26,754 nucleotides of DNA from an uncultured candidate division Zixibacteria bacterium (GCA_913009765.1 CAJVYT010000013.1:1-26754), one strand, 5' to 3'. Positions 7,881 to 16,330 are shown, numbered from the stretch's first letter. Program-made: numbers and translations. The notes: generated from the sequence alone by a model not told the origin.

Positions 7881-9857
7881 CTACTTTAAAAAGTTGAACA
7901 GGTTAAGCTGACTGATCTGAGCCATACTTGACAATGTTGCCTGCATTATAATCTGAAGTTGTTTATACCGGGATATAACGGCTGCATAATCAGCATCCAT
8001 CAAAGACGATTTTTCCTTTTTATCGTAAATAGTCATAGTAGAAATACGATTTTTTTGAGCTTCAGCTCTGTTCGTCAGACTTCCAACCTCAGAAAGGCTG
8101 CCCTCAAGTTCAGGAAGATATTTATCTATAAGTCCAATAGATGATTGAACCTTATTGGCAAGATTAACACTAAAATGATCACCGTTCGACAAAGTTCCTG
8201 CAGTGATATTTGAAAATGAGATATTCACTCCGTGAGGAAGATTCAAAATCTCTCCGTCACTATATGCGGCAGAGGTGGTAGAAAGCGTATTGCCGTCTTT
8301 ATCTTTTACGATTGTTGAACTTGCCGTAAAATCAATAACGGCAACCCTGTTATTTTTATTATCGGTTATATCAATTGTTGTTGTGCCTGTCGCCGGCGGA
8401 ATTTGTGTGCCTGATACAGTTGTAAAACTCCATCTGTCATCAGCTGCTCCGTCATAGACACCTCCTGTTTTCATAGCAACAGTTGAACCGCCCGACCAGG
8501 CTGAAGGCGTACCGACAACTCCCTCATTATTGCCGCTTCTCAGTGCATCTCTAAGATCAGCCCCGATTCTGAACAGATCATATCCTTTTCCGGACTTTTC
8601 CGTTTGAAAATTGCCGAATAGATTTTTACTGCCGGTATCTGTAAATCTGAAGGTAAATTGACTTTCTCCGCCTCTTTTATCACTCAAAACGATCTTACCG
8701 TCTTTGAAATCTGCAGTCACACTATTACCATAACTATTTTCAATGACCTTCAGCAAATCGGAAACAGTTGAATTTGAGCCTAATGTATTAGGAGACGGGC
8801 TGTTTACGACAGCACCTGTGTGATTGGTGCCTGAAAAGCTTATAGTAGAAGGATCGGCAATTTCGTTGCCGAAGAATCTCAAATCAGTCAGCTTCGTGCT
8901 TTTTACTGCAGTTTTGCCCGTTGAGGCATCGGTAAGTCCGTTAAATGAATTTAATGATTGTTTTGCAGGCTTAAATATTTCTGCACCCGTTACGGTAAAC
9001 GGCAGACTCAACCCTTTGCCGATAGCAGCCTGCATAGCCGTGTCATTGCCCTGATAGAGAAAATCCCCGCCTTTATGGTAATTAAATGTTATTGAAAAAT
9101 CAGCCGCAGGGGCGGCATCAGAAATAAGTTTAACGCCCAATCCGGTATCATAACTAACAGGCTTTGATCCATCAACAGCTGCAGTCGAAGCAAGATCATT
9201 GTGATCGGTAAGCGAAGTATCTCTGCCATCCGCATCAATACTAATCGGATTTCCATTTGAATCCGTAAGTGAAATTTTCGAAGTCGAGCTGTCAAATGAG
9301 ATTGTATAATTCCCGTCTGTAAGCTGATAAAGATCGGCAAACCGTTTTGAAACGGAAACCTCAGAGCCCGCAGGCAATGTTCCCGTATTGGACACAAAAG
9401 CAGCCGATTGAACTTTTGAAGTAATAGCAGGTTTGTCCGTTTTTGTTCCGGCAAAAATATACTTACCTTCAAAATTTGAGTTTGCAATATTTTTCAGCAG
9501 TAAAAGAGTTTGATCAACATTATCGGCAAGTGCATTATAACTGTCGGCATCATTTGTACCGTTTGCTCCGCTAATTGCCAGATTCTTTATTTTCAGCAGT
9601 TCGTTTCTTGCACTCTGTATCGAGCTGTCCGCAACATTCAAATGGCTTATTGCCGTATCAATATTTTTGCCGTAACTATCAAATAAATCAATTTCATTTC
9701 CTATGCTGAGCGCCTGTACCAATGCTATAGGATCTGATGATGGCGATAAAAGCTTTCTTCCTGTAGCAAGTTCGTCGTTAACATTGCTTATCTGCTGCTC
9801 AACTTTGTTTATATTATTAATAAAGTTATTATATATTAGTTTGTCTGTTATTCTCAT
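7881..9857 (-). CDS. flgL: FlgL, hook-filament junction protein (HAP3), enlarged
   Basis: The 658-residue protein has a flagellin-like N-terminal helical region (MRITDKLIYNNFINNI, then the conserved ATGRKLLSPSSDP at about 31-43) and a C-terminal helical region (about 590-658, ending NLFNFLK). These pack as the D0/D1 core. Between them is a large Ser/Thr/Gly/Asp-rich beta region of over 400 residues. FlgL is usually about 300-550 residues, so this one is at the long end or beyond. It joins the filament to FlgK. Its ATG overlaps the flgK stop by one base (TAATG), which indicates coupling. It could be mistaken for a flagellin, but position after flgK and the N-terminal sequence fit FlgL. Confidence 0.93.
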   Translation of the reverse strand: MRITDKLIYNNFINNINKVEQQISNVNDELATGRKLLSPSSDPIALVQALSIGNEIDLFDSYGKNIDTAISHLNVADSSIQSARNELLKIKNLAISGANGTNDADSYNALADNVDQTLLLLKNIANSNFEGKYIFAGTKTDKPAITSKVQSAAFVSNTGTLPAGSEVSVSKRFADLYQLTDGNYTISFDSSTSKISLTDSNGNPISIDADGRDTSLTDHNDLASTAAVDGSKPVSYDTGLGVKLISDAAPAADFSITFNYHKGGDFLYQGNDTAMQAAIGKGLSLPFTVTGAEIFKPAKQSLNSFNGLTDASTGKTAVKSTKLTDLRFFGNEIADPSTISFSGTNHTGAVVNSPSPNTLGSNSTVSDLLKVIENSYGNSVTADFKDGKIVLSDKRGGESQFTFRFTDTGSKNLFGNFQTEKSGKGYDLFRIGADLRDALRSGNNEGVVGTPSAWSGGSTVAMKTGGVYDGAADDRWSFTTVSGTQIPPATGTTTIDITDNKNNRVAVIDFTASSTIVKDKDGNTLSTTSAAYSDGEILNLPHGVNISFSNITAGTLSNGDHFSVNLANKVQSSIGLIDKYLPELEGSLSEVGSLTNRAEAQKNRISTMTIYDKKEKSSLMDADYAAVISRYKQLQIIMQATLSSMAQISQLNLFNFLK

Positions 9858-11566
9858 TATCTTATCATCCCAATGATAGTAGTTGTGAGATTATCTATTA
9901 CAGTAATAAATTTTGCCGAAGCATTGAATGCCTTCTGAAACTTTATCAGTTTTGCAGCTTCTTCGTTCAAAGAAACACCGCTTTCGGATTCTCTCTCTTT
10001 TTCTATCTGATCGGTTAATGATTGTTGATTATCCTGCAGTGATTTATAGTTCTGACCATCTATGCCGACATCGCCCACGAGACTGTTATAAAGCTCCATA
10101 ACCGAAGTTGTTCCATTTTTCAAAACCCGCGCGTCAGCAAGTCCCCCAATGGAAGCCGCATTCTGTCCATCCCCGGCATTATCCGTTAATCCGGCTGCAA
10201 TTTTAGATGGATCGTTTATCATCAGGGGATTCACCTTTATGTCGGCAGCGCCGCTTCCGGTAAAAAATGTTCCCATACCGACAGATGCCAAAAATCCGGT
10301 ATTATCATTAGTCAGAAAGACTTTACTGCCTGTATCCGCCTGCACCACAAGATGATTGTCTCCATCGATATATGCCGTAATCCCATTTACATTGCTCAGA
10401 GCATCCTTCACATTCTCAAAAGTTGTCCCATCCTCAATTTTTATGGTACTTGTTGTATGATTACCGTCTTGGTCGGCAACTACAACATCAAAACTGCCCT
10501 TAGTAATATCTATCGGAAGTCCCAAAAAGGCTGCCGAAAAAACAGAATCGACTGCATTAATTCTGTTTGTACTTGCAAGCGATGAGTATCCGGTAAGACC
10601 CATTCCTTTAGCATGAAGGAGATTCACCTGATTAATAACACCTGTAGCAATCTCATCAAGTTTTGATCTGTATTGCGAAATCGTATTCCGCATTGCAAAT
10701 AGTGCCGACATAGATCCGCTTAATGCATTTTTGACGCTGTCGGTTATATCGGTCAGCGAACCTCCTGAATTTATAAAAAACAGATTATCTCTTTGGCCTG
10801 TCTTTAGCGCTTTCAACTGATGGAATTCTTTTCCGCTTATGATACTCATACCTCCGGTCTGAACTGAAAGTTCCGATTGACCGGAAGATTTATATGATGT
10901 CTCAGATGTTTCAATGGGCAAAATTTCAGAAAGCTGCTTAAGCATTTCGCCGCGCCTGTCACGCAGACCATTAGCTCTGTCAATTCCTCCAAGTTCTGCA
11001 TTTGCAATTTCACCGTTAACGGATGCTATATTCTTAATCAGCAGATTTGCCTTATCACTGTTTTGCGATACCTCATCGTCGGTCTGCTTCAGCATATCGG
11101 ATAATTGGCCGTCTATCTGCTTAAATCCGGTTGACAAAGTTTGTGCGCTGCGGGCAACATTGCTTCTTGCCGAAGCTGAAGACGGGTCCGTTGACAGTGC
11201 CTGCCATGAGTTAAAAAAACCGTTCAGCGCGCCGCTGAGACCCGTTCCGGCAGGTTCGTTGAACAGCGTCTCTATCCGGCTCAACAGACCGGAAGCGCTC
11301 TTATAATAAGATGAAAGCGCACTGGAAGTTCGCAGACGTCTTTCAAGAAGTGTATTCCTCGAAGATGTGATGGCGCCTATGCTGACCCCTCTTCCTCTTG
11401 TGCCCGGTATGTCCAGAGCGGGAAATGACTCTTCGAGATCGACCGTCTGCCTGCTGTATCCTGGAGTGTTCGCATTGGCAATATTATTTTGAGTTGTATT
11501 AAGAGACGCCTGGGCTGCATTAAGGCCGCTCAAACCGATTGAAATACCGTCGAACAATCCGCCCAT
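9857..11566 (-). CDS. flgK: FlgK, hook-associated protein 1 (HAP1)
   Basis: The 569-residue secreted protein has the rod/hook/HAP N-terminal motif LFDGISIGLSGLNAAQASLNTTQNNIANANTPGYSRQ-type spanning residues 4-40. The conserved C-terminal segment from SGVSLNEEAAKLIKFQKAFN to the end (about 523-569) is characteristic of FlgK. The central part is variable. FlgK is the first junction protein at the hook tip; its chaperone FlgN is encoded immediately upstream with no gap between the flgN stop and the flgK ATG. It belongs to the flgM-flgN-flgK-flgL unit behind the sigma-28 promoter at 12308-12334. Confidence 0.96.
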   Translation of the reverse strand: MGGLFDGISIGLSGLNAAQASLNTTQNNIANANTPGYSRQTVDLEESFPALDIPGTRGRGVSIGAITSSRNTLLERRLRTSSALSSYYKSASGLLSRIETLFNEPAGTGLSGALNGFFNSWQALSTDPSSASARSNVARSAQTLSTGFKQIDGQLSDMLKQTDDEVSQNSDKANLLIKNIASVNGEIANAELGGIDRANGLRDRRGEMLKQLSEILPIETSETSYKSSGQSELSVQTGGMSIISGKEFHQLKALKTGQRDNLFFINSGGSLTDITDSVKNALSGSMSALFAMRNTISQYRSKLDEIATGVINQVNLLHAKGMGLTGYSSLASTNRINAVDSVFSAAFLGLPIDITKGSFDVVVADQDGNHTTSTIKIEDGTTFENVKDALSNVNGITAYIDGDNHLVVQADTGSKVFLTNDNTGFLASVGMGTFFTGSGAADIKVNPLMINDPSKIAAGLTDNAGDGQNAASIGGLADARVLKNGTTSVMELYNSLVGDVGIDGQNYKSLQDNQQSLTDQIEKERESESGVSLNEEAAKLIKFQKAFNASAKFITVIDNLTTTIIGMIR

Positions 11567-11971
11567 CTATGCCTTTACTGAGATCGCCTTCGGCAAATTT
11601 GATGAGAAAATTCCTCTATCATTGTATAGTGAGCTATTAGTCTGCAAAAAACTATTATAAAATTGCACGCTATCTGAGATAAGTACAACGAAATTCTCCG
11701 ATACCTTATTATAAAGTTCTATTTTCTTTTTTAATCTCGAAACATCATTATAAAGCTCACTGTCTTTCAGAATGGAAAACTTTTCCGTATCAAATGATCT
11801 CATTTGCAAAATAGATTCAGCAAGGTTTTCCTTTATATGTCCCATCCGGGAATAATCAATTTTGTCACCGGATACAACCTTTTTTGCGGCATCATACAAA
11901 AACCGCACCAACTCGTCATAAAGATCATATATATGGCATAACAATTGTTTAGTCTCAGTCTTTTTTATCAT
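11567..11971 (-). CDS. flgN: FlgN-like export chaperone for FlgK/FlgL
   Basis: The 134-residue helical protein has no signal peptide. Sequence conservation in FlgN is low, and identification rests mainly on size, helical composition and the classic place between flgM and flgK. The central helices (about 40-105) alternate charged and hydrophobic residues as in FlgN. FlgN binds the C-termini of FlgK and FlgL in the cytosol and hands them to the export gate. Its start overlaps the flgM stop by four bases (11968-11971, ATGA), and its stop abuts the flgK start, so expression ratios are probably set by coupling. Confidence 0.8.
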   Translation of the reverse strand: MIKKTETKQLLCHIYDLYDELVRFLYDAAKKVVSGDKIDYSRMGHIKENLAESILQMRSFDTEKFSILKDSELYNDVSRLKKKIELYNKVSENFVVLISDSVQFYNSFLQTNSSLYNDRGIFSSNLPKAISVKA

Positions 11972-12255
11972 ATTCCCAACATAAGTTTAGCAATCTTTTC
12001 CGCATTAATAGTATATTTCCCATTTTGAACGGCTTGTCTTAGTTGATCAACACGCAGTTCAAAATTCTTATTATCGGCGGCAATGCTTCGGGCTCCCATA
12101 GCATACAATGATATCTCTACCTTATCATTTTCCAGATTATCAGTCTTCTCCGTTTGCCCGGCCGCACTATTCTGCTTTTTTACAGCAGTTTTTGCTTCCG
12201 CCTTCTCATTTCTCAAATATTTAGCTGTTATCTGACTATAATCGGTTATCTTCAT
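11968..12255 (-). CDS. flgM: FlgM, anti-sigma-28 factor
   Basis: The 95-residue protein has a polar, Lys/Ala/Glu-rich and probably disordered N-terminal half. The conserved C-terminal sigma-28-binding region is RVDQLRQAVQNGKYTINAEKIAKLML (about 68-93, split here as RVDQLRQAVQ and NGKYTINAEKIA). FlgM binds FliA until the hook-basal body is complete and is then exported through it, which frees FliA. GGAGGC lies about six bases upstream of the ATG. A near-perfect FliA promoter 53 bases upstream implies that FliA drives its own inhibitor. fliA itself is not in the window. Confidence 0.94.
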   Translation of the reverse strand: MKITDYSQITAKYLRNEKAEAKTAVKKQNSAAGQTEKTDNLENDKVEISLYAMGARSIAADNKNFELRVDQLRQAVQNGKYTINAEKIAKLMLGI

Positions 12256-12307
12256 AATATCGCCTCCAATTTTTCCCTTAACAAAATATCCAATTGCTTT
12301 ACATATA

Positions 12308-12334
12308 CTATCGGCATTTTTCTCACTATCTTTA
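12308..12334 (-). promoter_or_regulatory. sigma-28 (FliA) promoter of flgM
   Basis: Read on the minus strand: TAAA (12334-12331), exactly 15 bases, then GCCGATAG (12315-12308), seven of eight matching the -10 consensus GCCGATAA. It lies in the 96-base gap between flgJ and flgM, 53 bases from the flgM ATG. Together with the fliD promoter this sets the boundary of the late gene units. Confidence 0.9.
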
Positions 12335-12351
12335 ATGCATTACCGAAACGA

Positions 12352-12822
12352 TTATCGACCTGCAGCATCTTTTTTTGCTATTACAATCCGACTAAAGCCT
12401 GAGTATGCTTTTACGGCAGTTTTTATCAAACCTGAGGGCAATCTGTATTTAGTGTTTACTGCCTTGTTGTGCCTATATTCATTAGCAGTTTTTATCAAAC
12501 CTGAGGGCAATCTGTATTTAGTGTTTACTGTCTTGTCATGCCTATGTTCATTATAAGTGCCATCCAGACTTTTAACAAGAAGCTTTGCTATACCGAAACT
12601 GCCGCTTTTTGCCATTAATTCGGAAATCGAATCGATCCACATAGATCTATAAATTGAGTTTCCCGGACTATTTTTAAGCAGAGGGTCAACGGGAACCATC
12701 TTTTCAAGCATCTGCTGTATAAATATCGCTTCAAACTTTTGAGCCTGTTCTTTAATGGAACGGTTCTCAGGTCGATGGGTTAACGATTTTTGAACCGGAT
12801 TTAGCTGAGCGCCGCCTGTCAT
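12352..12822 (-). CDS. flgJ: FlgJ-type rod-binding protein with a repeat-derived tail
   Basis: The 156-residue protein holds the rod-binding domain of FlgJ at about residues 24-86 (KFEAIFIQQMLEKMVP, then SIYRSMWIDSISELMAK). It lacks the muramidase domain of enterobacterial FlgJ, as in many non-enteric bacteria. FlgJ caps or guides rod assembly in the periplasm. Residues 91-113 and 114-136 are two copies of a 23-residue unit (KYRLPSGLIKTA in each), encoded by a 69-bp tandem repeat with four mismatches. The remaining tail is basic. This tail is not part of the known family. The start overlaps the flgI stop by four bases (ATGA). Single-domain rod-binding proteins of this size class are normally about 100 residues. 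Confidence 0.85.
   Translation of the reverse strand: MTGGAQLNPVQKSLTHRPENRSIKEQAQKFEAIFIQQMLEKMVPVDPLLKNSPGNSIYRSMWIDSISELMAKSGSFGIAKLLVKSLDGTYNEHRHDKTVNTKYRLPSGLIKTANEYRHNKAVNTKYRLPSGLIKTAVKAYSGFSRIVIAKKDAAGR
12416..12553. repeat. 69-bp tandem duplication inside the flgJ 3' end
   Basis: Bases 12416-12484 and 12485-12553 are two head-to-tail copies, 65 of 69 identical by my count, in frame with flgJ (23 codons each). The differences cluster in one half of the unit. The first ~45 bases are identical in both copies, pointing to a recent duplication. Confidence 0.95.
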
Positions 12823-13955
12823 ATAATCTCCAATTTAGCTTCTAACGCACCTGCAGCAGCTATAGCCTGAAATATCGCTATCATATCACGCGGTGTCACA
12901 TCCATTGCATTTAGCGCTCTCACCAAAGCTGCAACTGTTGATTGATTAAGTTCAAAGAAGTGACCTTTCTGCTCTGTTACTTTTATAGATTTTTTTGGAA
13001 CTATCACGGTTTGGCCTTTCGACAAGGGCAGCGGTTGAGAGACTTCAGTCTGATTGGTTATCGTTACGGATAAGGAACCCTGGGACACAGCCACCGGCAA
13101 TATTCTAACATCTCCGCCGATTACTATAGTACCTGTCCTCTCATCAAGAACAACCTTTGCAACTGTATGCATAGATACATCTATATTTTCAATCCTGCTT
13201 ATAAATGCCACCGGATTATCAAGATATGAATCCGGCAGCTTGACGGCAATATCTTCGGGGTTTCTCGCTGTTGCCGTGTCAGTGCCGAATCTATTGTTAA
13301 TTGCGCCTGCTACATTGTTTGCCGTTGTAAAATCAGGCCTATCAAGCAGAATATTGACCGTATTATGATGACTCAACATTCTGCTCGGAACAGATCGTTC
13401 GACAATTGCACCATACGGAACCCTTCCTGCGGTAGCATGATTCTTGCGCGATGAGCCGCCTCCGCCGCCTCCGCCTATATTGTATCCGCCTATTGATACT
13501 GCTCCCTGAGCAACTGCATAAACCTTTCCATTGGCGGCCTTGAGGGGAGTTTGGAGAAGCGTTCCGCCCTGCAGACTCTTTGCGTCGCCGATAGATGAAA
13601 CGGTTACATCAATTTTCTGTCCATTTTGTGCAAAAGGCGGCAATGTAGCAGTAACCATAACAGCGGCAATGTTCTTAGGCTGAAGAGATGATATATCGGT
13701 ATTCGAAAGCGCTACACCCATTTTTTTCAACATATTGGCAATCGAATAGACGGTAAACTTCGAACTTGTTCCATCACCCGTTCCCTGCAATCCGGCAATA
13801 AGACCGTATCCGACAAGCTGATTGCTTCTTGTGCCTTCTATTGAACTTATATCACCGATCTTCACTGCATAGCAGTAGTTTACACTTAATAAACTACCGC
13901 TAAAAAGGAAGAATAGCGTCAAGTATGCTTGCCAAAAATCCTTTTTTAGTACCAT
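12819..13955 (-). CDS. flgI: FlgI, flagellar P-ring protein
   Basis: The 378-residue periplasmic protein starts with a Sec signal peptide (basic residues at 4-5, hydrophobic core about 10-25, probable cleavage after CYA at residue 30). The family-typical VKIGDISSIEG follows, then NQLVGYGLIAGLQGTGD. It builds the ring around the distal rod in the peptidoglycan layer, so a double-membrane cell is implied. The length is normal. A run of seven glycines is present at about residues 158-164. The start at 13955 overlaps the flgH end by 56 bases; I keep it because no later in-frame start would preserve the signal peptide. Confidence 0.95.
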   Translation of the reverse strand: MVLKKDFWQAYLTLFFLFSGSLLSVNYCYAVKIGDISSIEGTRSNQLVGYGLIAGLQGTGDGTSSKFTVYSIANMLKKMGVALSNTDISSLQPKNIAAVMVTATLPPFAQNGQKIDVTVSSIGDAKSLQGGTLLQTPLKAANGKVYAVAQGAVSIGGYNIGGGGGGGSSRKNHATAGRVPYGAIVERSVPSRMLSHHNTVNILLDRPDFTTANNVAGAINNRFGTDTATARNPEDIAVKLPDSYLDNPVAFISRIENIDVSMHTVAKVVLDERTGTIVIGGDVRILPVAVSQGSLSVTITNQTEVSQPLPLSKGQTVIVPKKSIKVTEQKGHFFELNQSTVAALVRALNAMDVTPRDMIAIFQAIAAAGALEAKLEII

Positions 13956-14634
13956 TTGTTACAACTCCTCTTCCGTCATATGTCACGATTTCGTCTGCAA
14001 TATATTCCGAACCTATACTGTTGCTGCTTGCAATATCGGCACTCCTAACTAATCCCGATACAATTAAAGTGTGAGTTTCACCGTCGGAATGTACAATTTT
14101 TCTGCCCTGAATTCTGTAGATATTATTCGGTAAAATTGCAATAATGCGAGCTTCGATTTTCGCACTGAGTGCATTGGTTCTGCTATTTTTAGCAGATCCT
14201 TTAAAAGCCGAACTGCTGCCTAAATCAAGAAGGTTATTACTGTCTCCCGATTTTGGAACGGAATATCCTTTATATGTTCCGGAAGGGTTGACATCGGCAG
14301 CCCGCCATATTCTCGATTCTACACCAAACAGCTTCTTTAATGTCAATCCGCTATTATACTTCTTGGAATTCTGGAGCACTGCATCATTTAATGATGATGC
14401 AGATTCATCAACTACTATTGTCACGAGATCACCTATATTGTGAGCCTTAATATCACTAAAAAGCGATCCCGAACCGTTGTACAAAGAACCGTTGTTTTGA
14501 GTAAATTTTTGTACAGCAGCATGTTCGGCAATCTTTGGATTCCGCTGCCTGTTGTTAAATGTCATAATCGGCTGTTTTGCTGAGCAGCCGGCCGACAACA
14601 CCAACAATGATATCAGAAAAAATTTAAATCTCAT
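13900..14634 (-). CDS. flgH: FlgH, flagellar L-ring lipoprotein
   Basis: The 244-residue protein has a lipoprotein signal peptide with lipobox LSAGC, the lipidated Cys being residue 17. It contains the FlgH-typical sequences GSLFSDIKAHNIGDLVTIVVDE and LSAKIEARI, and ends in a hydrophobic ILDAILPF as usual. It forms the outer-membrane ring that the rod passes through. The frame extends to a GTG at 14655, but ATG 14634 has AGGAGGC at 14640-14646 and gives a clean signal peptide, so 14634 is chosen. It overlaps flgI by 56 bases. It is the first gene of the flgH-to-flgL run; upstream rod genes (flgF/flgG/flgA) are not in the window. Confidence 0.94.
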   Translation of the reverse strand: MRFKFFLISLLVLSAGCSAKQPIMTFNNRQRNPKIAEHAAVQKFTQNNGSLYNGSGSLFSDIKAHNIGDLVTIVVDESASSLNDAVLQNSKKYNSGLTLKKLFGVESRIWRAADVNPSGTYKGYSVPKSGDSNNLLDLGSSSAFKGSAKNSRTNALSAKIEARIIAILPNNIYRIQGRKIVHSDGETHTLIVSGLVRSADIASSNSIGSEYIADEIVTYDGRGVVTNGTKKGFLASILDAILPF

Positions 14635-14639
14635 TTCAT

Positions 14640-14646
14640 GCCTCCT
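14640..14646 (-). promoter_or_regulatory. ribosome binding site that fixes the flgH start
   Basis: AGGAGGC on the minus strand, five bases from the ATG at 14634. It lies downstream of the alternative GTG at 14655 and so excludes it. Confidence 0.85.
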
Positions 14647-14932
14647 GTACGTCACTTTATGTCAAGCAAAGATTGTTCTAAGCAGGAGTGAAACAATGTA
14701 TACTTATCACACGCAATCGGAAGATTCATTTTAGAATATCTCCATTGATCTGCAAACACTTCCTGAGCCTCAAATTAGTCTCCTGTTTCGTTTAAAATCC
14801 AGGAAATGGTCCTGTTTCTGCCTGCAATTTACGTTTTACCGGCAGATTCGGGCTCTCGATTCGGAACGTTTAGAATTAATGAAGGTGCCTTTTATTCTGC
14901 GCAGAGAAGGAAAATTTTTCTCTAATCGGCAC
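14647..14932. other. gap between the kinase and flgH, function unclear
   Basis: About 285 bases without a gene. I find no convincing sigma-28, sigma-54 (GG-N10-GC with TTGC) or sigma-70 promoter for flgH. A weak hairpin with G-T pairs lies at 14907-14925. The gap suggests the kinase and flgH have separate transcripts, but no signal proves it. Confidence 0.4.
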
Positions 14933-16048
14933 TCAGGATTGCCATCTGAAATAAAAAGTTGTTCCGCTTGAGGAAGTTTTAAACTTTATAGCGACACCGA
15001 TAAGATTAGTATATTTCTTTACTATTGCAAGACCGAGACCGGTGCCTTGATGCTTGGTTGTAAAAAACGGATCAAAAATTTTGCCTGCTGCATTATCCGA
15101 TATACCTCTGCCTTGATCTGCTATCTCTATAGTCAGAGGATTTTTAAGCATATTAACAAAAATAGTGGAATGCTCCGACACATCAATCGCATTCAGCAAA
15201 ATATTCGCTAACGCTTCTTTCAGAAGCAGTTTGTCTGTTTTAACCTCTTTATGAAAAAGCCTCTTCTTGATGACTATCTTCTTTTTTTTCATATTCAGCT
15301 TGTACTCATTTAAAATCTCGGTAATTAAAACCGACAAGTCGCATGATTCTATGAACAGATCCGTATCCCCGGCAAAATTCAACAGGTTCGTCAATATCTG
15401 ATTCATATGCAAAACGGCAGTTCCGATATTTACAGCAATATCTCCAAGATCACCCGTTAAATCGTCAAGCAAAAGCGAGTTGAACAACTCAATGCTGCCA
15501 AGAGGATTGCGCAGCTGATGGGCAAGCTGACTTGCCATTTGGCCAATCGCGGCCAACTGTTCCTGATGCTTTATCTTCCGATTTGCGGTTTCAAGTTCAC
15601 TCACATCATCAAAAATCAGCGTACCGCCCGTTTGAGTTTCGTATCTCGTAGGAAAATAGCTCATAAGTGCGGTTTTTTCTTCACCTTTCACAGAAAAAGA
15701 TATCTTTCTCTTTAAAACAGGCATACTGCTTTTTAAAATATCATCCATATCAGGCAACTGTTTTAACAGAAGGTTAGCATTGATATTTTTCGGCTCTTTT
15801 ATGCTGAAAAGCTGCAGCGCAGAATGATTCATTCGCCTGATATTTCCACTCTGATCAAAATCGATAACGGCATTTGTAAGACTGGAAAGCAGTTGATCCA
15901 AAAATCCCTTATTAAGCGTCAGCTGTTTAGAGAGATTATCTGCATGTATTTTGAGATCATTATAGCTTTTCTCAAGTCGGTTTGATGCATCTATAACCTG
16001 TCTGAAGGAAACATTGAGTTGTTTTAAAAGAGATTCGTTATTTTCCAT
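14933..16048 (-). CDS. cytosolic PAS sensor histidine kinase, FleS/FlgS-like
   Basis: The 371-residue protein has no membrane segment. Order: an N-terminal coiled coil (about 1-48), a PAS domain (about 48-150), the HisKA dimerisation helix with the phospho-acceptor His177 in QLAHQLRNPLGS, and a HATPase domain. The HATPase N-box is at about 279-290, G1 DQGRGI at 311-316 and G2 GTGLGLAIV at 335-343. The sequence around His177 and the soluble architecture match FleS/FlgS kinases, which phosphorylate an NtrC-type activator of sigma-54 flagellar genes. The response regulator is not next door. Location between the flagellar block and the chemotaxis operon supports a flagellar role. Alternatives are other NtrB/AtoS-type kinases. 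No strong ribosome site precedes the ATG; see the short upstream frame noted in the findings. Confidence 0.85.
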   Translation of the reverse strand: MENNESLLKQLNVSFRQVIDASNRLEKSYNDLKIHADNLSKQLTLNKGFLDQLLSSLTNAVIDFDQSGNIRRMNHSALQLFSIKEPKNINANLLLKQLPDMDDILKSSMPVLKRKISFSVKGEEKTALMSYFPTRYETQTGGTLIFDDVSELETANRKIKHQEQLAAIGQMASQLAHQLRNPLGSIELFNSLLLDDLTGDLGDIAVNIGTAVLHMNQILTNLLNFAGDTDLFIESCDLSVLITEILNEYKLNMKKKKIVIKKRLFHKEVKTDKLLLKEALANILLNAIDVSEHSTIFVNMLKNPLTIEIADQGRGISDNAAGKIFDPFFTTKHQGTGLGLAIVKKYTNLIGVAIKFKTSSSGTTFYFRWQS

Positions 16049-16302
16049 ACTGTATATTTAAGGCACTTTCGTATAATCTATAAACGATTATCCTGAATCT
16101 CAAAGTCATATCTCCTTCGCATTGTTTAAAAAAGAATTTAATAATCTGTGCAGCATCAGAATCAATCCGTGTTCAATTATATCTATTCTCTTCTGATCTG
16201 CAACTATATAACCATTGTTTTGATCGATTGTCAAGAAAACAGATAATGTTACCTGAATATCAGCTTAAATTCTGCGTCGTACGGCAAAGAAAGTTCATAT
16301 AT

Positions 16303-16330
16303 TTGACTTTTCTGACAAAATTTGTAAAAT
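16303..16330 (+). promoter_or_regulatory. sigma-70 promoter of the chemotaxis operon
   Basis: TTGACT at 16303-16308, a 16-base spacer, and TAAAAT at 16325-16330 (five of six matches in each box). Transcription would start near 16337, leaving the ribosome site at 16351-16356 intact. Confidence 0.7.

Noticed and set aside
8824..9487. Long open frames on both strands inside flgL and flgK
   Set aside because: They are out-of-frame shadows of biased codon use in the flagellar genes; no starts with ribosome sites and no recognisable products.
14700..14932. Sigma-54 promoter for flgH
   Set aside because: The closest GG...GC pairs have wrong spacing and lack the TTGC box.
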